Positions 27,252 through 35,453 of a DNA stretch of 64,000 nt are shown in pieces. The notes under the pieces were generated by a model. The model ran no database searches, was not told the origin of the DNA, and saw only the letters and a list, made by a program, of their open reading frames with translations. Position 1 is the first letter of the stretch; each line of letters opens with the position of its first letter. Source of the stretch: Oscillospiraceae bacterium (GTDB taxonomy: Bacteria > Bacillota > Clostridia > Oscillospirales > QAMX01). Location: positions 35,574-99,573 of the forward strand of contig SVLY01000003.1 in the NCBI GenBank assembly GCA_015067715.1, written 5' to 3'. The position numbers were made by a program, and so were the translations under genes.

Positions 27252-28262
27252 ATGAAAGTTCTTCTCACAGGCGGCGCCGGATATATCGGCTCCCATACTG
27301 CCGTTGAGCTCATCAACGCCGGCCACGAGGCCATTGTGGCAGATAATTTTGCAAACAGCTCCCCCGAAGCAACAAAGCGCGTGGAGCAGATAACCGGAAA
27401 GTCCGTTCCCCTCTACGAGCTGGACGTTTGCGACAAGGCCGCTTTGGAAAAGCTCTTTGCCGCCGAGCGCCCCGACGCGGTCATTCACCTTGCCGGTCTC
27501 AAGGCCGTTGGCGAGTCCGTTGCAAAGCCCGTGCTCTATTACCGCAACAATATCGACTCCACCCTGTCCCTGCTTGAGGTCATGGAGGAATACGGCTGCA
27601 ACAGGCTGATCTTCAGCTCCTCCGCCACGGTCTACGGCGCGCCGGACACCCTGCCCATCACCGAAGAGTCCAAAGCCGGCGGCTGCACCAACCCCTACGG
27701 CTGGACGAAATACATGATCGAGCGCATTATCGAAGGCGCCGCCGTTGCAAACAAAAACCTCTCCGCCGTGCTTCTGCGCTATTTCAACCCCGTCGGCGCC
27801 CACGAAAGCGGACTTATCGGTGAAAAGCCCAACGGCATCCCCAACAACCTTATGCCCTATATCTGCAAGGTCGCCGGCGGCGAGCTTAAAGAGCTTTCCG
27901 TTTTCGGCAACGACTATAACACCCACGACGGCACCGGCGTGAGAGACTATATCCACGTGGTCGACCTGGCAAAGGGTCACGTTGCCGCCCTTGGCTATTG
28001 CGCCGAAAACTCCGGCACCGAGATATTCAACCTTGGCACCGGCATCGGCTACAGCGTTCTGGACATGGTAAACGCCTTTGAAAGAGCAAACGGCGTTCCC
28101 GTTGCCCACCGCATCGCCCCCCGCCGCCCCGGCGACATCGACGCCTGCTACGCCGACCCCTCAAAGGCCGCCAGGCTTCTCGGCTGGAAGGCCGAAAAGA
28201 ACCTGGACGATATGTGCCGCGACTCCTGGACCTGGCAGAAAAACTGCCTGGCAGGGAAGTGA
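27252..28262 (+). CDS. galE: UDP-glucose 4-epimerase GalE
   Basis: NAD-dependent epimerase of the Leloir pathway converting UDP-glucose and UDP-galactose, 336 aa. The Rossmann motif GGAGYIGSHTAVELI opens the protein, and the catalytic YxxxK appears as NPYGWTKYMIE (Tyr near residue 150) with the SSSATVYG Ser/Thr segment before it. LRYFNPVGAHESGLIGE is the usual substrate-binding region. ATG follows AAAAGGAGA. Co-transcribed with the upstream nucleotidyltransferase. A hairpin array starts in its stop codon region. Confidence 0.97.
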   Translation: MKVLLTGGAGYIGSHTAVELINAGHEAIVADNFANSSPEATKRVEQITGKSVPLYELDVCDKAALEKLFAAERPDAVIHLAGLKAVGESVAKPVLYYRNNIDSTLSLLEVMEEYGCNRLIFSSSATVYGAPDTLPITEESKAGGCTNPYGWTKYMIERIIEGAAVANKNLSAVLLRYFNPVGAHESGLIGEKPNGIPNNLMPYICKVAGGELKELSVFGNDYNTHDGTGVRDYIHVVDLAKGHVAALGYCAENSGTEIFNLGTGIGYSVLDMVNAFERANGVPVAHRIAPRRPGDIDACYADPSKAARLLGWKAEKNLDDMCRDSWTWQKNCLAGK

Positions 28263-28361
28263 GTTATATTCGCCTTCGGCGAGTTATATTGCTGCGCAGT
28301 TATATTCGCCTTTGAGGCGAGTGATATTGCTACGCAGTGATATTCGGCCTTCGGCCGAGTT
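28261..28361. repeat. Array of five short hairpins after galE
   Basis: The word AGTTATATT or AGTGATATT alternates with small palindromes: CGCCTTCGGCG, GCTGCGC, CGCCTTTGAGGCG, GCTACGC and CGGCCTTCGGCCG. Layout is like the array at 20.93-21.11 kb but with a different spacer word. Starts at the galE stop and ends shortly before its terminator. Confidence 0.8.
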
Positions 28362-28378
28362 AAACAAAAGATAAAAAT

Positions 28379-28409
28379 GATCCGGTCGTTTTGACCGGGT
28401 CTTTTTTTT
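28379..28409 (+). terminator. Intrinsic terminator for the galE unit
   Basis: GATCCGGTC, loop, GACCGGGTC (one G-T pair) followed by eight T. The next 170 bp (28410-28580) show nothing I can assign. Confidence 0.85.
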
Positions 28410-28582
28410 GCGTGGGGCGTTTGGATATTTTACTTATTCATTAGCTCATACCCCAGGAAACGGGAGAGAAAATAACGCTCATTCCCCCGGAAAATATACC
28501 TTGACTCAAGGAGCAACAATGGGGTTGTGCAAAATGCGCAAATAGTGTCGAAACTATGCTTTTTAATCCATTAATTCCTCAA

Positions 28583-28618
28583 TTGACATTTGACGGTCAC
28601 ACTGGTAAACTATATCAT
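28583..28618 (+). promoter_or_regulatory. Promoter of the purine riboswitch operon
   Basis: Two overlapping options: TTGACA with 17 bases to TAAACT, and TTGACG (28590) with 17 bases to TATCAT (28613). Either starts transcription shortly before the riboswitch aptamer. Confidence 0.65.
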
Positions 28619-28653
28619 GCGAGTTTACCCGTAACAGAATATGCTTTGATCGC

Positions 28654-28720
28654 TCGATACATAACAAATGATACGGATTTGAAGTTTCTGCCCGGACGCC
28701 GTAAATGACCGGACTATCGA
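28654..28720 (+). promoter_or_regulatory. Purine (guanine-class) riboswitch aptamer
   Basis: Matches the purine riboswitch plan. P1 is TCGATA/TATCGA. P2 is CAAAT/ATTTG with loop GATACGG. J2/3 is AGTTTCTGCC. P3 is CCGG..CG with CG..CCGG, and its loop CCGTAAA equals the loop of the B. subtilis xpt aptamer. The base equivalent to position 74 is C (GACTAT), which in known aptamers selects guanine or hypoxanthine over adenine. J2/3 reads CTGCC where the consensus is CTACC, so the base equivalent to A52 is G, a deviation near the ligand pocket. Downstream nucleoside transport and xpt genes agree with purine control. Confidence 0.92.
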
Positions 28721-28777
28721 CCGCATTGGAAATGCGCCGATAGGGGGGAGTTTTTTCCTTTATCGGCCTTTCTTTTC
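28714..28777 (+). terminator. Riboswitch expression platform: antiterminator and terminator
   Basis: Antiterminator: CTATCG (the 3' P1 strand) pairs with CGATAG at 28738, enclosing GCATT/AATGC. Terminator: CCGATAgg (28737) pairs with CCttTATCGG (28766) before a T-rich tract. P1, antiterminator and terminator exclude one another, so ligand binding should stop transcription. Confidence 0.88.
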
Positions 28778-28854
28778 GTATGAACCCCCCCAACAGACGT
28801 ATCTTTTCCCCGGCAAAACGGGGTTTTGATAAAAAATATTTAGGAGAGAAAAAA

Positions 28855-30039
28855 ATGAAAAAGTATCTTGCCCTGCTTCTCGCACTGGTCATGGTCTTTT
28901 CCTTTGCTGCCTGCGGCAACAACGGCGAGGACAAAACCGCGGATTTTAAGGCCGGTTTCATCTTCCTTCACGATGAAAACTCCACCTACGACCTTAACTT
29001 CCTGAACGCTGCCAAGGAAGCCTGCGAAGCCCTTGGCGTTGAGTACGTCATCAAGGTCAACATCCCCGAGTCCGAAGCCTGCTACGACGCTGCCGCCGAG
29101 CTGGTTGACGACGGCTGCACCTACATCTTCGCCGACTCCTTCGGCCACGAGCCCTATATGCTCCAGGCTGCCAAGGAATTCCCCGAGGTTGAGTTCTGCC
29201 ACGCTACCGGCACCCAGGCCCACACCGCCGGTGTTCCCAACTATCACAACGCTTTCGCCAACATCTACGAAGGCCGTTTCCTGGGCGGCGTTGCTGCCGG
29301 TCTTAAGCTCAACGAGATGATCGCCGCCGGCGAGTTCACCGCTGAAGAAGCCAAGGTTGGCTACATCGGTGCATTCCCCTACGCCGAAGTTATCTCCGGT
29401 ATGACCTCCTTCTTCCTGGGCGTCCGTTACGCCTGCCCCTCCGCCACCATGGACGTTACCTTCACCAACTCCTGGTACGATCCCACCCTTGAGCAGGAAG
29501 GCGCTGTTAAGCTCATCAACAACGGCTGCAAGCTCATCTCCCTCCACGCCGACTCCATGGGCGCTCCCACCGAGTGCCAGAACAAGGGTGTTCCCTTCGT
29601 CTTCTACAACGGCTCCGCTATGGACGCCTGCCCCGACACCTACATCGTCGCTTCCTACATCAACTGGGCTCCCTACATGACCTACTCCATGCAGGCCGCT
29701 ATGAACGGCGAGACCATTGCTGCTGACTGGAACGGCACCCTCGAAAACGGCGGTGTTGCTCTTAAGGAGCTCAACGAGAACGTCGCTGCCGAAGGCACCA
29801 AGGCCAAGCTTGAAGAAGTCAAGGCCGCTCTGCTCAACGGCTCCATCAAGGTCTTCGACACCTCCACCTTCACCGTCAACGGCCAGACCCTCACCAGCTA
29901 CATGGCCGACGTTGACGATATGGGCGACTTCGTTCCCGAGACCGAAGCCATCTCCGGCGGTTACTTCCACGAGTCTGAATACCGTTCCGCTCCCTACTTC
30001 GATATGTTCATCGACGGTATCACCAACCTCGACGCCTAA
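28855..30039 (+). CDS. BMP-family nucleoside ABC transporter substrate-binding lipoprotein
   Basis: Extracytoplasmic binding protein of the basic membrane protein (BMP/Med/NupN) family, which binds purine nucleosides. The ATG at 28855 follows TAGGAGAG; the track's start at 28780 lies in the riboswitch terminator. The leader MKKYLALLLALVMVFSFAAC ends in a lipobox Cys near residue 20. The mature part begins with ADFKAGFIFLHDENSTYDLNF and has GRFLGGVAAG, as in this family. Strongly biased codons suggest high expression. It is the first gene of the riboswitch operon, ahead of its ATPase and two permeases. Confidence 0.93.
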   Translation: MKKYLALLLALVMVFSFAACGNNGEDKTADFKAGFIFLHDENSTYDLNFLNAAKEACEALGVEYVIKVNIPESEACYDAAAELVDDGCTYIFADSFGHEPYMLQAAKEFPEVEFCHATGTQAHTAGVPNYHNAFANIYEGRFLGGVAAGLKLNEMIAAGEFTAEEAKVGYIGAFPYAEVISGMTSFFLGVRYACPSATMDVTFTNSWYDPTLEQEGAVKLINNGCKLISLHADSMGAPTECQNKGVPFVFYNGSAMDACPDTYIVASYINWAPYMTYSMQAAMNGETIAADWNGTLENGGVALKELNENVAAEGTKAKLEEVKAALLNGSIKVFDTSTFTVNGQTLTSYMADVDDMGDFVPETEAISGGYFHESEYRSAPYFDMFIDGITNLDA

Positions 30040-30053
30040 AATCTGATTTGCAT

Positions 30054-30140
30054 AAGGGAAGCCCTGTTTATCAAAACAGGGCTTCCCTTAAAGTGCTGTA
30101 AAGGGCAACCCAGTGACACTCAGCCTCTGAGCTGCCCTTT
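30054..30140 (+). other. Two hairpins between the binding protein and ATPase genes
   Basis: AAGGGAAGCCCTGTTT, loop ATCA, AAACAGGGCTTCCCTT is a perfect 16-bp stem with no following T run. Then AAAGGGCA/TGCCCTTT forms a second, wider stem. Such hairpins inside transporter operons often stabilise the binding-protein mRNA or reduce read-through; that role is inference. Confidence 0.7.
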
Positions 30141-30190
30141 GCTGCTCTTTATTATTTACAGAAATATACCTGAACTGGAGGACAAAGCAT

Positions 30191-31720
30191 TTGGAGACCA
30201 AAGTTGCCAGCGTCAAAATGCGAAACATCACCAAGTCGTTCGGCCCGGTAATTGCAAACGACAGAGTGTGGTTGGACATCTATAAGGGAGAGATCCTTGC
30301 CCTGCTGGGAGAAAACGGCAGCGGCAAGACCACCCTGATGAATATGCTTTCCGGTATTTACTATCCCGATGAAGGCGACATTTTCATAGACGACAAGAAG
30401 GTCGTCATCCGCTCCCCCAAGGATGCCTTTGCCCACAGGATCGGCATGATCCACCAGCACTTCAAGCTGGTCGACGTGCTCTCCGCCGCCGAGAATATAA
30501 TTCTCGGCCTTGAGGGCAAGCTGGATCTCAAGGCCGCCTCTGAAAAGATCCGCCAGATCTGCGACGCCTACGGCTTCGAGGTCGACCCCGACCAGAAGAT
30601 CTACGATATGTCCGTCTCCCAAAAGCAGACCGTTGAGATTGTAAAGGTTCTCTACCGCGGCGCGGACATTCTTATCCTGGACGAGCCCACCGCCGTTCTC
30701 ACCCCCCAGGAGACAGAAAAGCTCTTTGCGGTTCTCCGCAACATGAGAAACGACGGAAAGGCCATCGTCATCATCACCCACAAAATGCACGAGGTTGAAG
30801 AGCTTTCCGACCGCGTTGCCGTTTTGCGCCACGGCCAGTTCATCGGCGACATGCTGACCCGGGACACCAACGCCCAGGAAATGACCAATATGATGGTCGG
30901 CCACTCCGTCACTCTTAACATCGACCGCCCCGAGCCCGTTGACCCCAAGCCCCGCATCGAGGTCAGAAACCTTACCGTCCGCTCCATCGACGGCATTTTA
31001 AAGCTCCAGGACGTCTCTTTCACCGCCATGAGCGGCGAAATTCTTGGCATTGCCGGCATTTCCGGCAGCGGTCAGAAGGAGCTGCTTGAGGCCATCGCCG
31101 GTCTTCAGCCCGTTGAAAAGGGCTCTATCTGCTACGTTGAAGAAGACGGTACCCACGACGAGCTTCTGGGCAAGGACCCCCTCCGTATTGCCGAAAAGGG
31201 CATCGCCCTTTCCTTCGTCCCGGAGGACCGGTTGGGAATGGGTCTCGTTGGCGCAATGGACATCAGCGACAACATGATGCTCCGTTCCTTCAGAAAGGGC
31301 AGGAGCATCTTCACCGACCGCAAGAGCCCCCGCAAGCTGGCTCAGAAGGTCGTCCGCGACCTTGACGTAAAGACCCCCAACATTGAGACCCCCGTCAGCA
31401 AGCTCTCCGGCGGCAACGTTCAGAAGGTGCTGGTCGGCCGCGAGATCGCCGAAGCTCCCAAGGTCCTGCTCACCGCCTACGCCGTGCGCGGTCTGGACAT
31501 CAACTCTTCCTACACCATTTACGAGCTGCTCAACCAGCAAAAGAAAAAGGGCGTCGCCGTTATCTACGTCGGCGAGGACCTGGACGTGCTTCTTGAGCTC
31601 TGCGACCGCATTCTGGTGCTCTGCGCCGGAAAGGTCAGCGGCATCGTTCCCGGCAGAGGCGCCAAAAAGCGCGACGTCGGCATGATGATGACCCGTCTTG
31701 GAGGTAACAGCAATGAATAA
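30191..31720 (+). CDS. Nucleoside ABC transporter ATP-binding protein (two ATPase domains)
   Basis: Cytoplasmic ATPase with two fused ABC domains (509 aa), as in the NupO/RbsA type. Domain 1 has Walker A GENGSGKTT near residue 43, a signature YDMSVSQKQ and Walker B ILILDEPTAVL. Domain 2 has a degenerate Walker A region (GISGSGQKE), the signature LSGGNVQK and KVLLTAYAVRGLD in place of a normal Walker B, an asymmetry common in this family. The start is TTG with GGAGGA nine bases upstream. It overlaps the first permease gene by 8 bp. Confidence 0.95.
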   Translation: METKVASVKMRNITKSFGPVIANDRVWLDIYKGEILALLGENGSGKTTLMNMLSGIYYPDEGDIFIDDKKVVIRSPKDAFAHRIGMIHQHFKLVDVLSAAENIILGLEGKLDLKAASEKIRQICDAYGFEVDPDQKIYDMSVSQKQTVEIVKVLYRGADILILDEPTAVLTPQETEKLFAVLRNMRNDGKAIVIITHKMHEVEELSDRVAVLRHGQFIGDMLTRDTNAQEMTNMMVGHSVTLNIDRPEPVDPKPRIEVRNLTVRSIDGILKLQDVSFTAMSGEILGIAGISGSGQKELLEAIAGLQPVEKGSICYVEEDGTHDELLGKDPLRIAEKGIALSFVPEDRLGMGLVGAMDISDNMMLRSFRKGRSIFTDRKSPRKLAQKVVRDLDVKTPNIETPVSKLSGGNVQKVLVGREIAEAPKVLLTAYAVRGLDINSSYTIYELLNQQKKKGVAVIYVGEDLDVLLELCDRILVLCAGKVSGIVPGRGAKKRDVGMMMTRLGGNSNE

Positions 31721-32924
31721 AAACAGAGAACCTCTTTTCCATATTTCAAAGCGCGGCGATATGCCCTGGTATTTCGGCTGGGGAGTGAGAGCGGCATCCA
31801 TCCTTCTGGCACTTCTGGTCTGCGGAATTATCAGCTCGCTGGTCACCTCCGAAAACCCCATTCAGATCTACGGTACCATTTTTGACGGCTCCTTCGGCTC
31901 TGTCCGCAAGTTCATGGTATTGCTTCAGAACATTGCCATGCTCCTGTGCATTGCCCTTGCTCTCACACCCGCATTTAAGATGCGCTTCTGGAACATCGGC
32001 GGCGAAGGTCAGGCTCTGGCCGGAGCTTTGGCCGCGGCGGCCTGCATGATCCTTATGAAGGATCTGCCCAATATCGTCGTCATTCCCTGTATGTTCATCA
32101 CCAGCATTTTGGCCGGCGCTCTCTGGGGCGCCATTCCCGCCGTTTTCAAGGCGAAATTCGGCACCAACGAGACCCTTTTCACACTTATGATGAACTACGT
32201 TGCGATCCAGCTGGTTGCCTATTTCTCAGTGGTCTGGGAAAACCCCAAGGGCTCCGGCAGTATCGGCGTTATCAACCCCCTCACAAAGATCGGCTGGTTC
32301 CCCGACCCCTCCGGCATAAAGACCGCCATCGGCGACTTCCTCGCAAACGGCTGGATAGCCGACTTGCCCTTCAGCCAGGCCCTTGAAAACCTCTTCATCA
32401 AGTCCGAGTGGCTCTTCGACATTCTCTGCTCCAAGTACACCGTCAACATCGTCATCGTGGCTCTGGTCACCGTTGGCATGTACATCTACCTCAACTACAC
32501 CAAGCACGGTTACGAGATCTCCGTCGTGGGCGAAAGCGAGCGCACCGCAAGATATATCGGCATCAAGGTGGACAGGGTCATCCTCCGCACCATGCTGATC
32601 TCCGGCGCCATCTGCGGTCTTGCCGGTCTGCTGCTGGTGGGCGGCACCAACCACACCCTCAACGCCGACATCGTTGCCGGCAGAGGCTTTACCGCGGTCA
32701 TGGTTTCCTGGCTTGCCAAGTTCAACCCCATCTGGATGGTGCTCACCAGCTTTTTGCTGGTCTTCCTTGAGAGAGGCGCCGGCGAGATCGCAACGGACTT
32801 CAGCCTGAACGCCTCCTACGGCGATATCCTCACCGGTATCATCCTCTTCTTCATCATTGGCGGCGAATTTTTCATCAACTACAAGCTCAGCCTGAAAAAA
32901 TCTTCTAAGAAGGAGGAGAAATAA
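31713..32924 (+). CDS. Nucleoside ABC transporter permease 1
   Basis: 403-aa integral membrane permease of the BPD_transp_2 family, homologous to the NupP type. Starts at ATG 31713, overlapping the ATPase stop, with GGAGG just upstream; the track start is five codons earlier. About ten hydrophobic helices, with the typical FWNIGGEGQALAGALAAA motif and GYEISVVGESERTARYIGIK, the conserved cytoplasmic loop that contacts the ATPase. Forms a heterodimer with the next gene product. Confidence 0.93.
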   Translation: MNKNREPLFHISKRGDMPWYFGWGVRAASILLALLVCGIISSLVTSENPIQIYGTIFDGSFGSVRKFMVLLQNIAMLLCIALALTPAFKMRFWNIGGEGQALAGALAAAACMILMKDLPNIVVIPCMFITSILAGALWGAIPAVFKAKFGTNETLFTLMMNYVAIQLVAYFSVVWENPKGSGSIGVINPLTKIGWFPDPSGIKTAIGDFLANGWIADLPFSQALENLFIKSEWLFDILCSKYTVNIVIVALVTVGMYIYLNYTKHGYEISVVGESERTARYIGIKVDRVILRTMLISGAICGLAGLLLVGGTNHTLNADIVAGRGFTAVMVSWLAKFNPIWMVLTSFLLVFLERGAGEIATDFSLNASYGDILTGIILFFIIGGEFFINYKLSLKKSSKKEEK

Positions 32925-32926
32925 CA

Positions 32927-34012
32927 ATGTTTGAAGCCATTCTGTCTTTCCTCCCCCGCGCCGTTTCCCAGGGTATCCCCCTGCTTTACGGCTCCACAGG
33001 CGAGATCATAACTCAGAAATCCGGAAACATGAACCTGGGTATTCCCGGCGTTATGTACGTTGGCGGTATCTGCGGCGTTATCGGCGCATTCATCTACGAA
33101 CAGAGCCTTCCCTCTCCCGAGGCCATGATCCCCTTCTTTGCGGTGCTCATTCCCCTGCTGTTCTGCCTGCTTGGCTCACTGCTGATGGGCGCGCTCTTTT
33201 GCTTCCTCACCGTCACCCTCAGAGCCAACCAGAACGTCACCGGTCTTGCCATGACCACCTTCGGCGTGGGCTTTGGCAACTTCTTCGGCGGCTCCCTGGT
33301 CAAGCTGGCCGGCGCCGATATGCCCTATCTGGCACTCACTGCCACCTCAAACTGCTTTAAAAAGACCCTTCCTCTGGCCGCGATTCTCAACTCCTGGGGA
33401 GACAGCATTGACGAGGCCTGCGGCAAAATGGGCGTCTTTGGGGACAAGCTGGGCAACGTTATCGACTTCATCTTCGACGCTTTCGGTGAGGTCCTGCTGA
33501 ACTACAGCTTCCTTGTTTACCTTGCCATCATCATCGCCCTCATCGCATCCTTTATTATCAACCGCACCCGCACCGGTCTTCACCTTCGCGCCGTTGGCGA
33601 AAACCCCGCCACCGCAGACTCTGCGGGCATCAACGTCAATCTCTACAAGTACGTTGCCACCTGTCTTGGCTGTATGATCGCAGGTCTTGGCGGACTTTAC
33701 TACGTTATGGACTACGCCAACGGCATCTGGGCCAACAACGCCTTCGGCGACAGAGGCTGGCTGGCCATCGCTCTGGTCATCTTCACCGTGTGGCGCCCCA
33801 ACGTCGGCGTTGTGGCATCCTTCCTCTTTGGCGGCCTTTACATTCTCCATATGTACATCCCCTCCGGCATGAACCTTGCCGTTAAAGAGCTGTACAAAAT
33901 GCTGCCCTACGTTGTCACTATCATTGTTCTGATCATCTCCTCTCTGAGAAACCAGAGAGACAAACAGCCGCCCCAGTCACTGGGTCTGCCCTATTTCCGG
34001 GAAGACCGATAG
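32927..34012 (+). CDS. Nucleoside ABC transporter permease 2
   Basis: 361-aa membrane permease, second half of the channel. The N-terminal LYGSTGEIITQKSGNMNLGIPG is the family motif of NupQ-type permeases and TGLHLRAVGENPATADSAGI is the ATPase-contacting loop. ATG 32927 follows AAGGAGGAG with two bases between the genes. Completes the transporter: binding protein, ATPase and two permeases, in the order of the B. subtilis guanosine importer nupNOPQ. Confidence 0.93.
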   Translation: MFEAILSFLPRAVSQGIPLLYGSTGEIITQKSGNMNLGIPGVMYVGGICGVIGAFIYEQSLPSPEAMIPFFAVLIPLLFCLLGSLLMGALFCFLTVTLRANQNVTGLAMTTFGVGFGNFFGGSLVKLAGADMPYLALTATSNCFKKTLPLAAILNSWGDSIDEACGKMGVFGDKLGNVIDFIFDAFGEVLLNYSFLVYLAIIIALIASFIINRTRTGLHLRAVGENPATADSAGINVNLYKYVATCLGCMIAGLGGLYYVMDYANGIWANNAFGDRGWLAIALVIFTVWRPNVGVVASFLFGGLYILHMYIPSGMNLAVKELYKMLPYVVTIIVLIISSLRNQRDKQPPQSLGLPYFREDR

Positions 34013-34034
34013 CAAGCACCGGAGGTCAAAAGCA

Positions 34035-34616
34035 ATGAACTTTCTTGAAGAACGCATTATCAAAGACGGTAAAGTCAAGCCCAACAACGTCCTCAAGGTG
34101 GACAGCTTTCTCAACCACCAGATGGACATCTCTCTCATGGAAGAGATCGGCCGCGAGTTTCGCCGCCGCTTTTCGGACAAGCAGATCACCAAGGTTCTCA
34201 CCATCGAGGCTTCCGGCATAGGCATTGCCTGTTTTGTGGCAAAGGAGTTCGGCGTGCCCATGGTGTTTGCCAAAAAGTCACACTCCATCAACATCGACAG
34301 CGAAGTTTACATCGCCCAGGTCGAGTCCTTCACCCACAAGAACATCAACAACATCGTCGTATCAAAGCAGTTCATCACCGCCGAGGACCGCGTTCTTATC
34401 ATCGACGATTTCCTTGCCAACGGCTGCGCCCTGCAGGGGCTCATCGGCATTACCAAGTCCGCCGGAGCAACCGTCGAGGGTATCGGCATCGTCATTGAAA
34501 AGGGCTTCCAGATCGGCGGCCAGATCATCCGCAACCTCGGAATTCAGCTGGAGTCCCTTGCCATCGTAGACGCCATGGACGCCGAGACCGGCACCGTGAC
34601 CTTCAGAGAACAGTAA
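34035..34616 (+). CDS. xpt: Xanthine phosphoribosyltransferase
   Basis: 193-aa salvage enzyme forming XMP from xanthine and PRPP. Shows the PRTase motif VLIIDDFLANGCALQGL near residue 120, with the ASGIGIACFVAKEFGVPMVFAKK region typical of Xpt. RBS GGAGG, 22 bp after the permease. Its place at the end of a guanine-riboswitch operon is the classic arrangement for xpt genes. It extends the salvage range beyond Hpt. Confidence 0.96.
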   Translation: MNFLEERIIKDGKVKPNNVLKVDSFLNHQMDISLMEEIGREFRRRFSDKQITKVLTIEASGIGIACFVAKEFGVPMVFAKKSHSINIDSEVYIAQVESFTHKNINNIVVSKQFITAEDRVLIIDDFLANGCALQGLIGITKSAGATVEGIGIVIEKGFQIGGQIIRNLGIQLESLAIVDAMDAETGTVTFREQ

Positions 34617-34630
34617 AATCCCAAACACTG

Positions 34631-34665
34631 ATCCCCCGAACCCCTTGGGTTCGGGGGATTTTGCT
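34631..34665 (+). terminator. Terminator of the purine transport operon
   Basis: ATCCCCCGAACCC, loop, GGGTTCGGGGGAT followed by TTTGCTT. Confidence 0.88.
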
Positions 34666-34693
34666 TGCATACGGAAAGGTCTTAGGGTATAAT
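34665..34693 (+). promoter_or_regulatory. Promoter for the nagB-like gene
   Basis: TTGCAT, 17-base spacer, TATAAT, directly after the preceding terminator and about 44 bp before the ATG. Confidence 0.65.
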
Positions 34694-34736
34694 ATCGGTA
34701 AAGACAAAAATTTCTTTTTTGAGGGAGAATTCACAT

Positions 34737-35450
34737 ATGAACAAACTGGTCTACGCCGAAAATTACGACGGGATGAGCGCCCTTGCGGCGGATATGATGG
34801 TGCGGATAGTTCGGGACAACCCCAGGGCCGTAGTTGTGATCGCCACCGGCGGCTCGCCGCGCCTTGCCTACCGCATTTTCTGCAGCCGCGCAAAATCCGA
34901 GGGCATCGACGTTTCCGGCGTCACCTTCGTCAAGCTGGACGAGTGGCTGGGGCTTGAGCCCACGGACGAGGCCACCTGCGAGTTCTTTATCCGCCGGGAG
35001 CTTCTCGATCCCCTTGGGATCTCTGAAGATAAGTTCATCCACTTTGACTCCCTCGCCCCGGATGCCGAGGCAGAATGCGCCCGCTTCCGCGCTGAGTTCG
35101 ACGCCCTTCCCGCTGTGGATCTGGTCACTCTGGGCATCGGCAAAAACGGACACCTTGGTCTCAACGAGCCTTCCGACCACCTTTTCACCCGTGCCCACAC
35201 CGTGGAGCTGGAAGCAAAGACCCGCACCCACGATATGCTCACCCACACCGGCGTAAACGTCACCCGGGGCATCACCATGGGACTTGCCGAGATCTTCCGG
35301 GGTAAGGAGATAATGCTTCTTGCCACCGGCGGAGAAAAAGCCCACCTTAAGGACTACCTCACCGACGGCCGCATTACCACCGAGGCTCCCTTCACTCTGC
35401 TGAAGCTCCACCCCGGCTGTACCTGCTTCGTGGACAGGACTGCCTTTTAG
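34737..35450 (+). CDS. nagB: Glucosamine-6-phosphate deaminase-like protein
   Basis: Isomerase-deaminase converting glucosamine-6-phosphate to fructose-6-phosphate and ammonia. The 237-aa protein has the phosphate-binding ATGGSPR near residue 42, VKLDEWLG, the active-site block GIGKNGHLGLNEP and TRGITMGLAEI, all in NagB order. ATG 34737 with GGGAG upstream is better than the track start at 34719. The related 6-phosphogluconolactonase family is less likely given GHLGLNEP. A radical SAM gene follows after 3 bp, so the two are translationally linked. No nagA is nearby. Confidence 0.9.
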   Translation: MNKLVYAENYDGMSALAADMMVRIVRDNPRAVVVIATGGSPRLAYRIFCSRAKSEGIDVSGVTFVKLDEWLGLEPTDEATCEFFIRRELLDPLGISEDKFIHFDSLAPDAEAECARFRAEFDALPAVDLVTLGIGKNGHLGLNEPSDHLFTRAHTVELEAKTRTHDMLTHTGVNVTRGITMGLAEIFRGKEIMLLATGGEKAHLKDYLTDGRITTEAPFTLLKLHPGCTCFVDRTAF

Positions 35451-35453
35451 CCC

